Origin: JADJXV01 sp046328995
GTDB taxonomy: Bacteria > Bacteroidota > Ignavibacteria > Kapaibacteriales > UBA961
Length of the DNA: 64,000 nucleotides
NCBI GenBank assembly: GCA_046328995.1
Contig: JAXLVN010000005.1
Coordinates: 124,001 to 188,000 of the forward strand
Direction of reading: 5' to 3'
Both the position numbers and the translations under genes were made by a program. Of the stretch, positions 19,301 to 27,032 are shown piece after piece. The notes beneath the pieces are model-generated. The model searched no databases. It was not told where the DNA came from and was given only the letters and a program-made list of their open reading frames with translations. The first letter of the stretch is position 1. Every line of letters begins with the position of its first letter.

Positions 19301-21119
19301 CAGCTACGCCGGTTGCTTTATCCTCAGCCGAGGAACCGAATGACGATGCCCATACTATATTTCCGGAACCGTCAATCTGTGCGACATAGCCATCGACCGA
19401 ACCATTTACACTATTGAGTGTTGTACCGCCAAACGAAGCTCCTGTACCTTCATAACTTCCACAAATGAAAGAGTACAGGCCATCCGGCGAAAGGGCAATA
19501 GTAGCGATCGAATCATTAAGAATACCGCCGACTTGCTTGAGCCATACGTAGCTTTTGGTTGGAGGTATCTGGATCTTGATTTTATACTTTGTGCCGATAG
19601 GAAGTTTTGCGATTTCACTAGCCGGCCAAACATAGCTAAGTCCTGTTGCAGTGTCGCTAATGAGCTTCCACACTCCACCTGTATCTAAATATTGAATGAC
19701 TATCGGCTGCTCGGGCTTGACACCGGCCCAACGAATAACGATATCTTCGCAGGAGGTAGAAGTGTCTGTCGATACTTCACCGGGGGCCAAAAGCACCACA
19801 TTCGATAAGCCAGCTACAAGTGAAATTACCGGTGGATCACAGGGAGTACCTTTAAGAACGAAGGTACCCTGACGAAATCCTTTGGGGCTATCTTGAGTAA
19901 ATTCAATGGTAAACTCTACGCTTTTACCACTATCAATTACGATCGGAAAGCTATTATTCGGTGGAAGTAGTTTGAATTGACCACCACTTGCCGATATTGG
20001 GCCGCTATTGAGCACCACCTTCCCATTTTTTGCCGTTACCGTCACTTTCTTAATAACTGGCGGGTCAGGGGCGGACGGATCAGGGTCACCAAAAAACACA
20101 ACAGGATCGGAGAGTTCGATTTTAAGCACACTGCTCGGTGGAGCGACATAGCTGGTAGTACTTGTGATATTAAATGTTTTCTTGAGTTTGACTTCGACTT
20201 TTCGTAAGCGACCGCCTTCGTCACAGCTCATCGGGGATATCCATTCGAGGTAACATGATTGTTTGCTTTGGAGTTCGCTCGCAATCTGCTTGTAAATTTC
20301 AACCAATCGTGACTTTGCATCCTGACCATCGGCGACAAATGCCTTGCCACCGGTCTTATCGGACCATTTCTGAAGATAGGGGTTCATTCCGTTGAAAGCT
20401 GTAATAGCATAAAAAATAATGCCGTTAGCATCTAAACCTTTTTGGACAAGCGTGTCATTTGGGTCAGGTTTCGGAAAGCCGTCAGTTAGGAAAATGACGA
20501 CACGTTTGGTAGGTGATACGCAGCCGGGATCTTTGAGCATCTGAATTGCTCCCCATCGAGGGTCAAGCATTGGTGGGTCGTATTTGGTAGCAGATCCGAG
20601 AATAATATCATTGACTTTTTGTTTGAGAAGGGTTCGATTGTTCGACCAATCCTGCTCGAGATATGCCTCGCCGTCGAAAGAAACGACCGAAACCCGTGAA
20701 TTACCGACAAAATTTACGGCATCGATAAATACTTTTGCAGCATCTTTGACGAAGTCGAAGCGCGTGGCCTGAGTGTTCTGATCTACAACCTCACCCATCG
20801 AACCGCTCTTATCGATCACGAGGACGACGCAGACGGAAGGACCGTCAACCATCGTTGAGCAACGCTTCGAGACAGACGTTTGGGGAACTAATACACCATT
20901 TTCATAGACATCAAAGTCAGTCGAATCGAGTGGACTTATATCTACCATGTCCTGACCGACCTGTTGCTGTGCGGTAAAGAATGCGGAAACTTTTGGGTAT
21001 TTTTTAGTTTCAGGGGTGTTAACCTTAAATATCTGCGAATAGGTGCTGCCCATCGTCAGCACTATCAGTACCGGAAGGAGTATCCAGTATCGATACGAAA
21101 AAAGGCGAGAAGGACTCAT
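16380..21119 (-). CDS. Giant secreted VWA / choice-of-anchor D protein with T9SS sorting domain (paralogue)
   Basis: 1579 residues, with the same architecture as its neighbour at 11987. There is a signal peptide (about 1-29), a VWA domain with MIDAS DKSGS at 103-107 and VVIFLTDGFPKPDPND, ASH/Ig-like modules, SBBP-type repeats (about 530-700; WLKQVGGILNDSIATIALS and SGNIVWASSFGSSAEDKAT), then ASH repeats such as VEFSPVTVGTYAGTMTVNA, a cohesin-like segment and the sorting domain ending YLEQQKLVITK. Cysteine pairs recur near strand ends. Likely a T9SS-exported surface adhesin or scaffold. It is separated from its paralogue by a terminator, so the two are probably transcribed separately. Function inferred from architecture only. 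Confidence 0.88.
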   Translation of the reverse strand: MSPSRLFSYRYWILLPVLIVLTMGSTYSQIFKVNTPETKKYPKVSAFFTAQQQVGQDMVDISPLDSTDFDVYENGVLVPQTSVSKRCSTMVDGPSVCVVLVIDKSGSMGEVVDQNTQATRFDFVKDAAKVFIDAVNFVGNSRVSVVSFDGEAYLEQDWSNNRTLLKQKVNDIILGSATKYDPPMLDPRWGAIQMLKDPGCVSPTKRVVIFLTDGFPKPDPNDTLVQKGLDANGIIFYAITAFNGMNPYLQKWSDKTGGKAFVADGQDAKSRLVEIYKQIASELQSKQSCYLEWISPMSCDEGGRLRKVEVKLKKTFNITSTTSYVAPPSSVLKIELSDPVVFFGDPDPSAPDPPVIKKVTVTAKNGKVVLNSGPISASGGQFKLLPPNNSFPIVIDSGKSVEFTIEFTQDSPKGFRQGTFVLKGTPCDPPVISLVAGLSNVVLLAPGEVSTDTSTSCEDIVIRWAGVKPEQPIVIQYLDTGGVWKLISDTATGLSYVWPASEIAKLPIGTKYKIKIQIPPTKSYVWLKQVGGILNDSIATIALSPDGLYSFICGSYEGTGASFGGTTLNSVNGSVDGYVAQIDGSGNIVWASSFGSSAEDKATGVAAGPGNVSYVTGYFTGDAFFGGQQKFPFNKTVRNYFLARVLSSGQMPFVYSGTQSKNGLNGESYGTEVAYDPSTGFVYVHGMFRGKIKDDTDPQAITLQSKDATKWEPFTAIHKEDGSLLSISKGLNENKRPYTKLTATDKDGCIYKAESFDGTLADKSPLPPINSAGKSDGAISKFCGLPASVDESTFPFVIAKPRLVSVDTTKIVFHFKKRATVGVPLDEVISAGICNYGTKSTEILNVLFSNTEFEMSNSIIGRNFYVPNCDTVGLEIRFTPTHAGDTCTEMIILSACSDPLKLIICASADEPCTFTKKDVDFGDTTVGSSKDSTVTAIFCNTSNIQFSGKFTLEGANPGDFEIVSVEGIYDTSIPNLKDTTFTLNAGKCLKIKFRFKPAGPGNRTAILKFNLPAGCEVAQSILNGRGLAPLALDVAAGSWACTRPGTKSPQTLTITNIGTSDATVNTVTVGPPPFALQTPVASFTLNPGGKKDIIVEFSPVTVGTYAGTMTVNATAASGTKDFTSQLNGESCVPVVSLAKNCFDLTAIGSSSTRSDAIVVTNTGNYDLNVTAINIISGDVGAFNTPPPGFQPQKFTVLKGQSQNISGTFTPGTVGNLKALVEIVSDGIPGRDTIEVCGPSFAADTTIDFGTILLCKRPIGGPIYQSNPSGGNVTIDVSSDNPNFVVKPSGLITLPSNGTSIPFTVEFAPTAPGTFSGTIKIGPKNVQVKGTARVTPISFYAVPLEKDTLRIHPGDVTKVTVTADIAESLLNANLDSLTFTFNYDNQLFTVAQTNGVPSTPTRLPGWTWKATQSKGTLTVGGKGPGLVGPATGQALFDVDFVGYLAEKLVYSLSMTSSVPDSLKSCLTTSSKGTVFILDDKICFVAGRLVKTGSTTYQLTQAKPTPAVNEAKFEYGIGLDGNAQIELVNAMGEKVMTLVNQYHASGVYEMTLDVGNLPAGVYFYVLRSGPYLEQQKLVITK

Positions 21120-21157
21120 GATATTGCTCCGTAAAATAGTAGTAGAATAAGTAGTTG

Positions 21158-22252
21158 CTAATGTAATACTGAGGGCTCGATAATTGTAAATGTTTTGTCG
21201 GTCGCATTCAATTCGGCTTGAACCCCGATTGGTAATGTCATTTTGCTCTTGACATGTCCGAATGGAAGTCCGTAAATAGCCGGAATACCGAGAGATTGAA
21301 TGCGAGCTTCGATAACCTGCTGCAACGTAAACGAGAGGTCAAATCCTGACCTCGATGTGGCCTCACAATTTTTAAACTGACCGAGAGCGATACCGGCACA
21401 ATGCTGAAGTTTTCCGGCCAGCCACAATTGCGTCAGCATGCGATCAATTTTATACGGCTCCTCCGATACTTCTTCGAGGAATAAAATTGCACCTTTAGTG
21501 TCAATTTCATAGGGAGTACCGAGCGTGCTGACAATCATTGCAAGATTGCCGCCGACGAGTCTGCCTCGGGCAGTACCGTCGGTAAGAGTCAGTAAATGAG
21601 AATCAGAAAACGTAATTGCCGGATGGACAATCTGCTGACCCTGTTCTGCGTCGGCTGCCGGCTGAAACAGTGTCTTTAAAAAATAATTTAAGGTAAATGT
21701 ATCAAATGTCGAAGAAGCTACCGGACCATGAAATGTTACTAATTTTGTCTGATTATAAATTGCTATTAATAAAGCAGTTATGTCGCTATAGCCAATGACG
21801 ATTTTGGGATTTTTCTTAATCGCACCGAAATCGAGCATCGGCAGGATTCTCATCACACCATAGCCGCCGCGTGCGCAGAGGATACAATTAATATCCGGCC
21901 GCTCGATAAATTCCATAAATTCGGCAGCACGCTCTTGGTCGGGGGCTGATAAATAGCCGTATTTTTTGTTAATTGCCTTCCCGATAACTACTTCACAGCC
22001 ATTGGCGCGAAGGGCATCGATTCCATCTTGTATCTCACCCGGATTGATACCACTCGCCGGAGCGGTAATTGCGACAACCGAACCCTTTTTTAGGGCAGGA
22101 GGCAGCACCACATCTTTTTTGAGTGGTGGAATTTCAAAATCAAGTTCGTTTTCAATTCCGTCATTTGGGAGGGGCGAAGTTTTTGCAAATGTACGCCCGG
22201 TAAGGAAAGTGCCGAGAGTTGCCCCTAAAATTGCACGTCTGAAAGAATTCAT
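21158..22252 (-). CDS. ldcA: LD-carboxypeptidase (muramoyltetrapeptide carboxypeptidase), exported
   Basis: 364 residues of peptidase family S66, which removes the terminal D-Ala from peptidoglycan tetrapeptides during wall recycling. Motifs: VVAITAPASGINPGE near residue 60, CARGGYGVMRILP, and VIGYSDITALL with the catalytic Ser; the Glu and His of the Ser-Glu-His triad are expected in LEEVSEEPYKIDRM and GLPFGHVKSKMTLP. Unlike cytoplasmic E. coli LdcA it begins with NSFRRAILGATLGTFLTG, a twin-Arg-like signal (FRR), followed by a roughly 30-residue linker, so it is probably exported. A 38-bp gap separates it from the giant gene downstream on the same strand. Confidence 0.85.
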   Translation of the reverse strand: MNSFRRAILGATLGTFLTGRTFAKTSPLPNDGIENELDFEIPPLKKDVVLPPALKKGSVVAITAPASGINPGEIQDGIDALRANGCEVVIGKAINKKYGYLSAPDQERAAEFMEFIERPDINCILCARGGYGVMRILPMLDFGAIKKNPKIVIGYSDITALLIAIYNQTKLVTFHGPVASSTFDTFTLNYFLKTLFQPAADAEQGQQIVHPAITFSDSHLLTLTDGTARGRLVGGNLAMIVSTLGTPYEIDTKGAILFLEEVSEEPYKIDRMLTQLWLAGKLQHCAGIALGQFKNCEATSRSGFDLSFTLQQVIEARIQSLGIPAIYGLPFGHVKSKMTLPIGVQAELNATDKTFTIIEPSVLH

Positions 22253-22484
22253 AAAAGTAACCTATAGTTCGGCTGTGAAATTCAGTCTGCACTCGAATTC
22301 ACGCACTACGATACGGAAAAATACAAAAATTGACCGACTTCTACAACGGCAATAATCATTCCAATATAATTTTTACGTACCTTCTATCGGATATTGACTC
22401 TTTTACCGCTAAAACACCGATCATTCGACAATCCTTACAGAACAAAAGTGGAGGACATGGTGCTATCGGTTACAAAACTTTTTG

Positions 22485-22492
22485 TATATTTG
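22485..22492 (+). promoter_or_regulatory. Promoter -7 box (TAnnTTTG type) of tRNA-Ser
   Basis: TATATTTG fits the Bacteroidetes sigma-A -7 consensus exactly and lies 18 bp upstream of the tRNA 5' end, placing the start of transcription just before it. I see no good -33 TTTG. Confidence 0.55.
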
Positions 22493-22509
22493 CGCTCCCT
22501 TACAAGCGA

Positions 22510-22596
22510 GGAAAGGTGCAGGAGTGGTTTAACTGGCACGCCTGGAAAGCGTGTGTACTCGAAAGGGTACCGAGAGTTCGAATCTCTCCCTTTCCG
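22510..22596 (+). tRNA. tRNA-Ser (anticodon GGA)
   Basis: An 87-nt class II tRNA. Acceptor GGAAAGG (22510-22516) pairs with CCTTTCC (22589-22595), and the discriminator is G. The anticodon arm is CACGC-CTGGAAA-GCGTG with anticodon GGA; a long variable arm (TACTCGAAAGGGTA) precedes the T arm GAGAG-TTCGAAT-CTCTC. CCA is not encoded. A -7 box lies upstream and a terminator downstream, so it is a single-gene unit. Confidence 0.95.
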
Positions 22597-22606
22597 CTCA
22601 TATCAG

Positions 22607-22643
22607 CCGGATGCTTCCAGAACAACGAGGTGTCCGGTTTTTG
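22607..22643 (+). terminator. Terminator after tRNA-Ser
   Basis: CCGGATGC (22607-22614) pairs with GTGTCCGG (22630-22637), including two G-U pairs, and is followed by TTTTTG. It lies 11 nt past the tRNA 3' end. Confidence 0.6.
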
Positions 22644-22706
22644 TTTAGAATGCAGATTGTAGTTTTTAGCGTTGGTATATTGGAACGATTCGAGTAATTT
22701 GCAGCT

Positions 22707-23333
22707 ATGACCAAGCAAAAACCATATCATGACGATGAACAGTATCGAATTTCGATGCAGGAAGATATTGCCGTCATTGAGCGCATAAAAGCAGGAAGTG
22801 CCGATGAGTTCAAATACTTACAGAAAAAGTATCAAAGACTGATTACCTCCCTGATTCGCAAGATGATCCGTAATGACGATGATGTAGCGGACCTGGTACA
22901 AGAGTCTTTTATCAAAGCATTTACGGCGATTCATACCTATCAGTCCGATTATGCGTTTTCGGCATGGTTGTATAGGATAGCTTCCAACACATGCATCGAT
23001 TTTCTCCGGAAACGTCGCCTGCAGGCATTCTCAATCGACAAGCCGATTTCGACCGACGACGGCGATTATCATTATGAAATTCCTGATTCATCGTATCTTG
23101 CCGATACGCCGATGATTGATAATGAACGTAAAAAAGTACTCGATGCAGCACTCGAGACACTCTCACCGAAGTATCGGAGAATTATCAAAATGCGACATGA
23201 AGAAGAAATGGATTATCAGGAAATTGCCAACGCACTCAATCTACCGCTCGGTACGGTGAAAGCACACCTTTTCAGAGCAAGAAAAGCCCTGTATAATTAT
23301 TTAAAAAAACACACTGTTCATTTTGAGCAATGA
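22707..23333 (+). CDS. ECF-type RNA polymerase sigma factor
   Basis: 208 residues, sigma-70 group 4. Region 2 spans about 35-100, with DVADLVQESFIKAFTAI and FSAWLYRIASNTCIDFLRKRR (core binding and -10 recognition). Region 4 spans about 150-205, with LSPKYRRIIKMRHEEEMDYQEIANALNLPLGTVKAHLFRARKAL containing the helix-turn-helix. The N-terminus has about 25 extra residues before region 2. No anti-sigma gene adjoins; instead its stop overlaps the start of a LytR_C membrane protein by four bases (ATGA), which suggests translational coupling. The regulon cannot be told from the sequence. Confidence 0.92.
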   Translation: MTKQKPYHDDEQYRISMQEDIAVIERIKAGSADEFKYLQKKYQRLITSLIRKMIRNDDDVADLVQESFIKAFTAIHTYQSDYAFSAWLYRIASNTCIDFLRKRRLQAFSIDKPISTDDGDYHYEIPDSSYLADTPMIDNERKKVLDAALETLSPKYRRIIKMRHEEEMDYQEIANALNLPLGTVKAHLFRARKALYNYLKKHTVHFEQ

Positions 23334-23800
23334 TACGGATTCCGTCGTGGAAAAGCTGGAATGTCGCACTTATGACACGGGTGTGGTCACTTATTCTCCT
23401 TCTCTGTACGGTCGCTGTCATGATACTCTCCGGCCTGTTTCGATTTGTATTTTCAAGACCAGTATCAGCTGAAATTCCAGAAGGGAAGGGCAGAACTGCA
23501 GCCGAGAAAATTATTCAAATTAATATACTTAATGGCGCAGGAGAGAATAAAATTGCCCGTAAGGCCATGGATTATTTCCGCGCACGGGGATTTGATGTGG
23601 TGGAAGTCAATAATTTCAGGACGGTCGTTGAGCGCTCGTATGTAATAGACCGCCTTGGAGATACGACGTCTGCTCGCGAAGTGGCTTTCGCTCTCGGAGT
23701 GCCGGACTCGCTGATCCAATCGGATATCGACTCATCGCTGTATCTTCGGTGCAGTGTCGTCCTCGGGAAAAATTATACAACTCTCAAGCCTTTTAAGTAA
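23330..23800 (+). CDS. Membrane-anchored LytR C-terminal (LytR_C) domain protein
   Basis: 156 residues. One membrane helix at about 17-40 is followed by a short linker and a LytR_C-type domain (about 63-153) with the family pattern INILNGAGENKIARKAMDYFR, then ARGFDVVEVNNF, and a final LRCSVVLGKNY strand. In other bacteria this domain sits behind LytR-CpsA-Psr phosphotransferases; here it stands alone, facing the periplasm. It overlaps the ECF sigma gene by four bases. Possible roles are envelope binding or modulation of the sigma factor, but there is no anti-sigma motif, so that is speculation. Confidence 0.75.
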   Translation: MIRIPSWKSWNVALMTRVWSLILLLCTVAVMILSGLFRFVFSRPVSAEIPEGKGRTAAEKIIQINILNGAGENKIARKAMDYFRARGFDVVEVNNFRTVVERSYVIDRLGDTTSAREVAFALGVPDSLIQSDIDSSLYLRCSVVLGKNYTTLKPFK

Positions 23801-23966
23801 TCAATAGTGTCCAGCTTAGGCACTTGTGCTTCTTCTGCTGCAATCGGAACAAATGCCGCTGCCGGCAGTTTTTGAGAAGCCCCGGTACTGAGAGAAGCAA
23901 GCATAGATTTTATTTACAGTTAGAGCATACTGATGCTCTTTGGAGCTCATTAAAGGAGATTATATT

Positions 23967-24410
23967 TTGGCAGTTACCGTCAAAAAACCACGAACAGTAA
24001 AAGGGTTCGCTACACTCTGCGCGCAGCTTGCTGCCGAGAAATTAGCCGAAAACATCCAGATACTCGACCTCACAAAGGTAGAATCGGCACCGGCCGATTA
24101 TTTTGTACTATGCACCTGTCAGTCAGACACGCAGGTCCGTGCTGTCGCCTCAATTGTCGAGCAAGGCGGCAAAGAAGCCGGCGGCGGAATCCCGAGAAGT
24201 GAGGGCTGGGACAGTCAGTGGATTATTATAGATTTCTTTGATGTAGTCATCCATGTGATGCATCACGAAGCCCGAGATTTCTACAAATTAGAGAAAATGT
24301 GGAGTGATGCGGAATTTTCGATTCTCAACGAAAAATCGAATGTCGTAGCACTCAAAACACCGGCCAAATCCGCTAAAAAATCAGTCGAAACAGCTTCAAC
24401 GGGGGAATGA
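23967..24410 (+). CDS. rsfS: Ribosomal silencing factor RsfS
   Basis: 147 residues. RsfS binds ribosomal protein uL14 and blocks 30S-50S joining when growth slows. The core matches the family: TLCAQLAAEKLAENIQILDL, DYFVLCTCQSDTQVRAVA, then SEGWDSQWIIIDFFDVVIHVM and a final EARDFYKLEKMWSDAE. A C-terminal Lys/Ala-rich tail (about 125-147) is extra. I start it at TTG 23967 because AAAGGAG sits 8 bp upstream; a farther TTG at 23940 keeps the frame open but would place that ribosome site inside the gene. It ends 1 bp before argS, so the two are co-translated. Confidence 0.92.
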   Translation: MAVTVKKPRTVKGFATLCAQLAAEKLAENIQILDLTKVESAPADYFVLCTCQSDTQVRAVASIVEQGGKEAGGGIPRSEGWDSQWIIIDFFDVVIHVMHHEARDFYKLEKMWSDAEFSILNEKSNVVALKTPAKSAKKSVETASTGE

Positions 24411-24411
24411 C

Positions 24412-26058
24412 ATGAGCGCAACGTCTATCATCCAACCTTTCGAGCGTGCCTTACAGGCAATCGGCGTTCTCGACCCCATACCACTGAATGTCGAAATTCC
24501 TAAAATATCTTCGCATGGAGATCTATCGGTCACCGTAGCGATGCTCCTTGCCAAGAAATTAGGCAAGCCGCCCCGGACTATAGCCCAGGAGATTGTCTCA
24601 CACCTTCAGTTCGATGAAGGAATTATCAGTTCTGTCGAAATTGCCGGTCCCGGCTTTATCAATCTGCGCTACGCTCCCGGCTTTTATCACAAGTCGTTGA
24701 CATCGATGACCGCCGAGGGAGAAGCCTATGGGAAAACTGATAGCGGAAAAGGGCGTAAAGTCAATGTCGAATATGTGAGCGCCAATCCCACGGGACTCCT
24801 GCACATTGGTCACGGCCGCAATACGGCAATCGGCGATACTGTAGCAAATTTACTAACCTGGACCGGTCATGAAGTGACACGCGAGTATTATTTTAATAAT
24901 GCCGGTAACCAGATGAATAACCTGGCACTTTCAATCCACGCACGCTATCGTCAGGCCTCCGGTGATACAGACTATCCCTTCCCGGAAGATGGCTACCACG
25001 GTGCTTATATTCAAATCATCGCCGATGAAATGCTCGCACAGCACGGTACCGCATTGCTCGAAAAGTCGAAGGAAAATCTTGAGAAATTCCGGCAGGCGGG
25101 AGAGCAATGGTGTTTCGCTGCAATCATGAAAACTCTCCAGAAAATGAATGTCCATCAGGATGTTTATTTCAACGAAGATTCTCTCTACACCGATGGTAAA
25201 GTGCAGCAGGTGATTGATGATCTGCGTGCCCGCGACCTTGCATATGACAAAGACGGCGCTGTTTGGATCGCCCTTTCGAAAATTGATGAAAAATTAACCG
25301 ATCGCGTGATTGTTAAGTCAACCGGTGAGGCCACATATCGATTGCCGGATATTGCCTATCACCGCGAAAAGCTCAGCCGTGGGTTTGACTTTATCGTCGA
25401 TATTTTCGGTGCCGACCATATTGCCACTATTCCGGATGTGATGGCTGGTGTGCAGGCATTAGGACTCGATGCATCAAAGATTAAAGTGTTGATTTATCAG
25501 TTCGTGACACTCACTGAAAACGGCGAACAAGTCAAAATGTCGAAGCGGACGGGGAAGAGCTATACGCTCGATGATCTCATCGATGAGCTCGGTGCGGATG
25601 TTGTGCGGTTTTTCTTCATTATGCGCGGGAATAATACTCAATTAGAGTTTGATCTATCCCTTGCGCGCGAGCAAAGTGATCGTAACCCGGTGTTCTACCT
25701 GCAGTACGCTCACGCACGTATGGCAAGTATCTTTGCCAATGCGGTAGAGAAAGGGATCGGGACATCCGATCAGGCAGACGTTAGTCTTCTGCAGCATCCG
25801 GCTGAATACGAGCTTATCAAGACACTGCAGCGCTTCCCCGAACAGATTCGCAGGGCTGCACAGAATCTCGAACCCCAAATGCTCGTCGAATATCTCCGCG
25901 AAGCGGCAAGCTGCTTCCATGCGTTTTATCATGATTGCCCGATTATGAAGGCTGATGATGAGCTCCGACGTGCTCGGTTTGCTTTGCTGAAGATTGCCAA
26001 AATTGTCCTTGGCAACGGATTGAGAATACTCGGCGTGAGCGCGCCCGAAAAAATGTAG
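24412..26058 (+). CDS. argS: Arginine--tRNA ligase
   Basis: 548 residues, class I synthetase. An N-terminal additional domain (about 1-110) that contacts the tRNA D-loop is followed by the catalytic fold with HIGH at 131-134 (ANPTGLLHIGHGRN), VKMSKRTGKSYTLDD with KMSKR at 375-379, and a DALR-type anticodon domain (about 420-548) that includes FYLQYAHARMAS. Most ArgRS lack a canonical KMSKS; this one carries a full KMSKR. It directly follows rsfS and is the second gene of that pair. Confidence 0.96.
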   Translation: MSATSIIQPFERALQAIGVLDPIPLNVEIPKISSHGDLSVTVAMLLAKKLGKPPRTIAQEIVSHLQFDEGIISSVEIAGPGFINLRYAPGFYHKSLTSMTAEGEAYGKTDSGKGRKVNVEYVSANPTGLLHIGHGRNTAIGDTVANLLTWTGHEVTREYYFNNAGNQMNNLALSIHARYRQASGDTDYPFPEDGYHGAYIQIIADEMLAQHGTALLEKSKENLEKFRQAGEQWCFAAIMKTLQKMNVHQDVYFNEDSLYTDGKVQQVIDDLRARDLAYDKDGAVWIALSKIDEKLTDRVIVKSTGEATYRLPDIAYHREKLSRGFDFIVDIFGADHIATIPDVMAGVQALGLDASKIKVLIYQFVTLTENGEQVKMSKRTGKSYTLDDLIDELGADVVRFFFIMRGNNTQLEFDLSLAREQSDRNPVFYLQYAHARMASIFANAVEKGIGTSDQADVSLLQHPAEYELIKTLQRFPEQIRRAAQNLEPQMLVEYLREAASCFHAFYHDCPIMKADDELRRARFALLKIAKIVLGNGLRILGVSAPEKM

Positions 26059-26094
26059 TATGTTGTTGTGTAATTACTTGGAAAAGATATAGAT

Positions 26095-26397
26095 ATGACC
26101 GAACCTCATCAAGCAGGATTTAAATCAATACCTCTCGAAATGCAACCCGGCACCTATTATTGGTGTGCCTGCGGACTCTCTAAGAATCAACCCTTTTGTG
26201 ACGGCTCCCATAAAGTCACCCCGTTTGAACCTGTCGAAGTCGTCATCACTGATGCGCGGAAATACTCCTGGTGCGCATGCAAAAAAAGCTCTAAAAAGCC
26301 GTTTTGCGACGGCTCACATAAGCAATTGCCGGAGTTTATCACCCACATGGAGATGATAGCAACACAGGCGGCAAATGCTCAGGGCGACAATAAATAA
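26095..26397 (+). CDS. Double CDGSH iron-sulfur protein
   Basis: 100 residues with two CDGSH zinc-finger-like sites: CACGLSKNQPFCDGSH (about 23-38) and CACKKSSKKPFCDGSH (about 62-77). Each C-x-C-x(2)-(S/T)-x(3)-P-x-C-D-G-x-(S/H) site should hold one [2Fe-2S] cluster with three Cys and one His. This resembles the bacterial two-domain CDGSH form (related to mitochondrial Miner2). The role is probably redox or cluster transfer in the cytoplasm; no partner gene identifies it. It lies 36 bp after argS. Confidence 0.93.
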   Translation: MTEPHQAGFKSIPLEMQPGTYYWCACGLSKNQPFCDGSHKVTPFEPVEVVITDARKYSWCACKKSSKKPFCDGSHKQLPEFITHMEMIATQAANAQGDNK

Positions 26398-26464
26398 CGA
26401 ACCGTAAAATTAACGTTGTGAAGTCAATAAAAATCAGGTATTTTCGCAGAAAAATCCGACAGAT

Positions 26465-27022
26465 ATGATAGAGCACTGGCATACATCACGCATCACGAAA
26501 ATTGGGGATTATAAGATATTTTCTCTTTTTGAAATTGAACGAAATCATCCGGTATTAACCGAAAAAAGAGGCGATTTTTATACGTTAGAGACCTCTTCAT
26601 GGGTCAATATTATTCCGATTACCCGTGATGGCAACGTGATATTGGTGCAGCAATACCGGCATGGTGTCGACAGTGTAACTCTTGAAGTGCCCGGCGGGCT
26701 GGTGGAAGCAGGCGAGGACCCGTGCCGCGCCGGGATGCGAGAATGTTTGGAAGAGACCGGTTATGCAGCTTCCGAGCCGGCACTTTTGCTTGGTGAGACA
26801 CTTCCGAATCCCGCGTTTTTAAATAATTCATGCTACTGTTACCTGTGGCAGAATTGTGAAAAAATAAGTGAGCAGGCACTCGACGGCAATGAAGATATTC
26901 ATGTGCTGGAGGTGCCGATAGGAGAGATTCCCGGCATGATTCAATCCGGAAAAATTCAGCATTCGCTTGTATTATCTGCTTTTACGTATTATTGGCTTCG
27001 CTTTGGATTGACTACTACTTGA
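26465..27022 (+). CDS. Nudix hydrolase, ADP-ribose pyrophosphatase-like
   Basis: 185 residues. The complete Nudix box GLVEAGEDPCRAGMRE plus CLEETGY covers residues 78-100, with the metal-binding REXXEE glutamates present. The preceding VQQYRHGVDSVTLEVPGG matches the ADP-ribose/nucleoside-diphosphate-sugar group (NudF-like). It hydrolyses a nucleoside diphosphate linked to another moiety; the exact substrate is not decided by sequence. Its stop is 10 bp before parA, so it may be co-transcribed with parAB. Confidence 0.88.
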   Translation: MIEHWHTSRITKIGDYKIFSLFEIERNHPVLTEKRGDFYTLETSSWVNIIPITRDGNVILVQQYRHGVDSVTLEVPGGLVEAGEDPCRAGMRECLEETGYAASEPALLLGETLPNPAFLNNSCYCYLWQNCEKISEQALDGNEDIHVLEVPIGEIPGMIQSGKIQHSLVLSAFTYYWLRFGLTTT

Positions 27023-27032
27023 GGTATTAACT

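Noticed and set aside
23922..23939. Terminator hairpin AGAGCAT-ACTG-ATGCTCT before rsfS
   Set aside because: The 7-bp stem is weak, only TT follows, and it lies 27 bp before the rsfS start; it may be chance or a leader structure.
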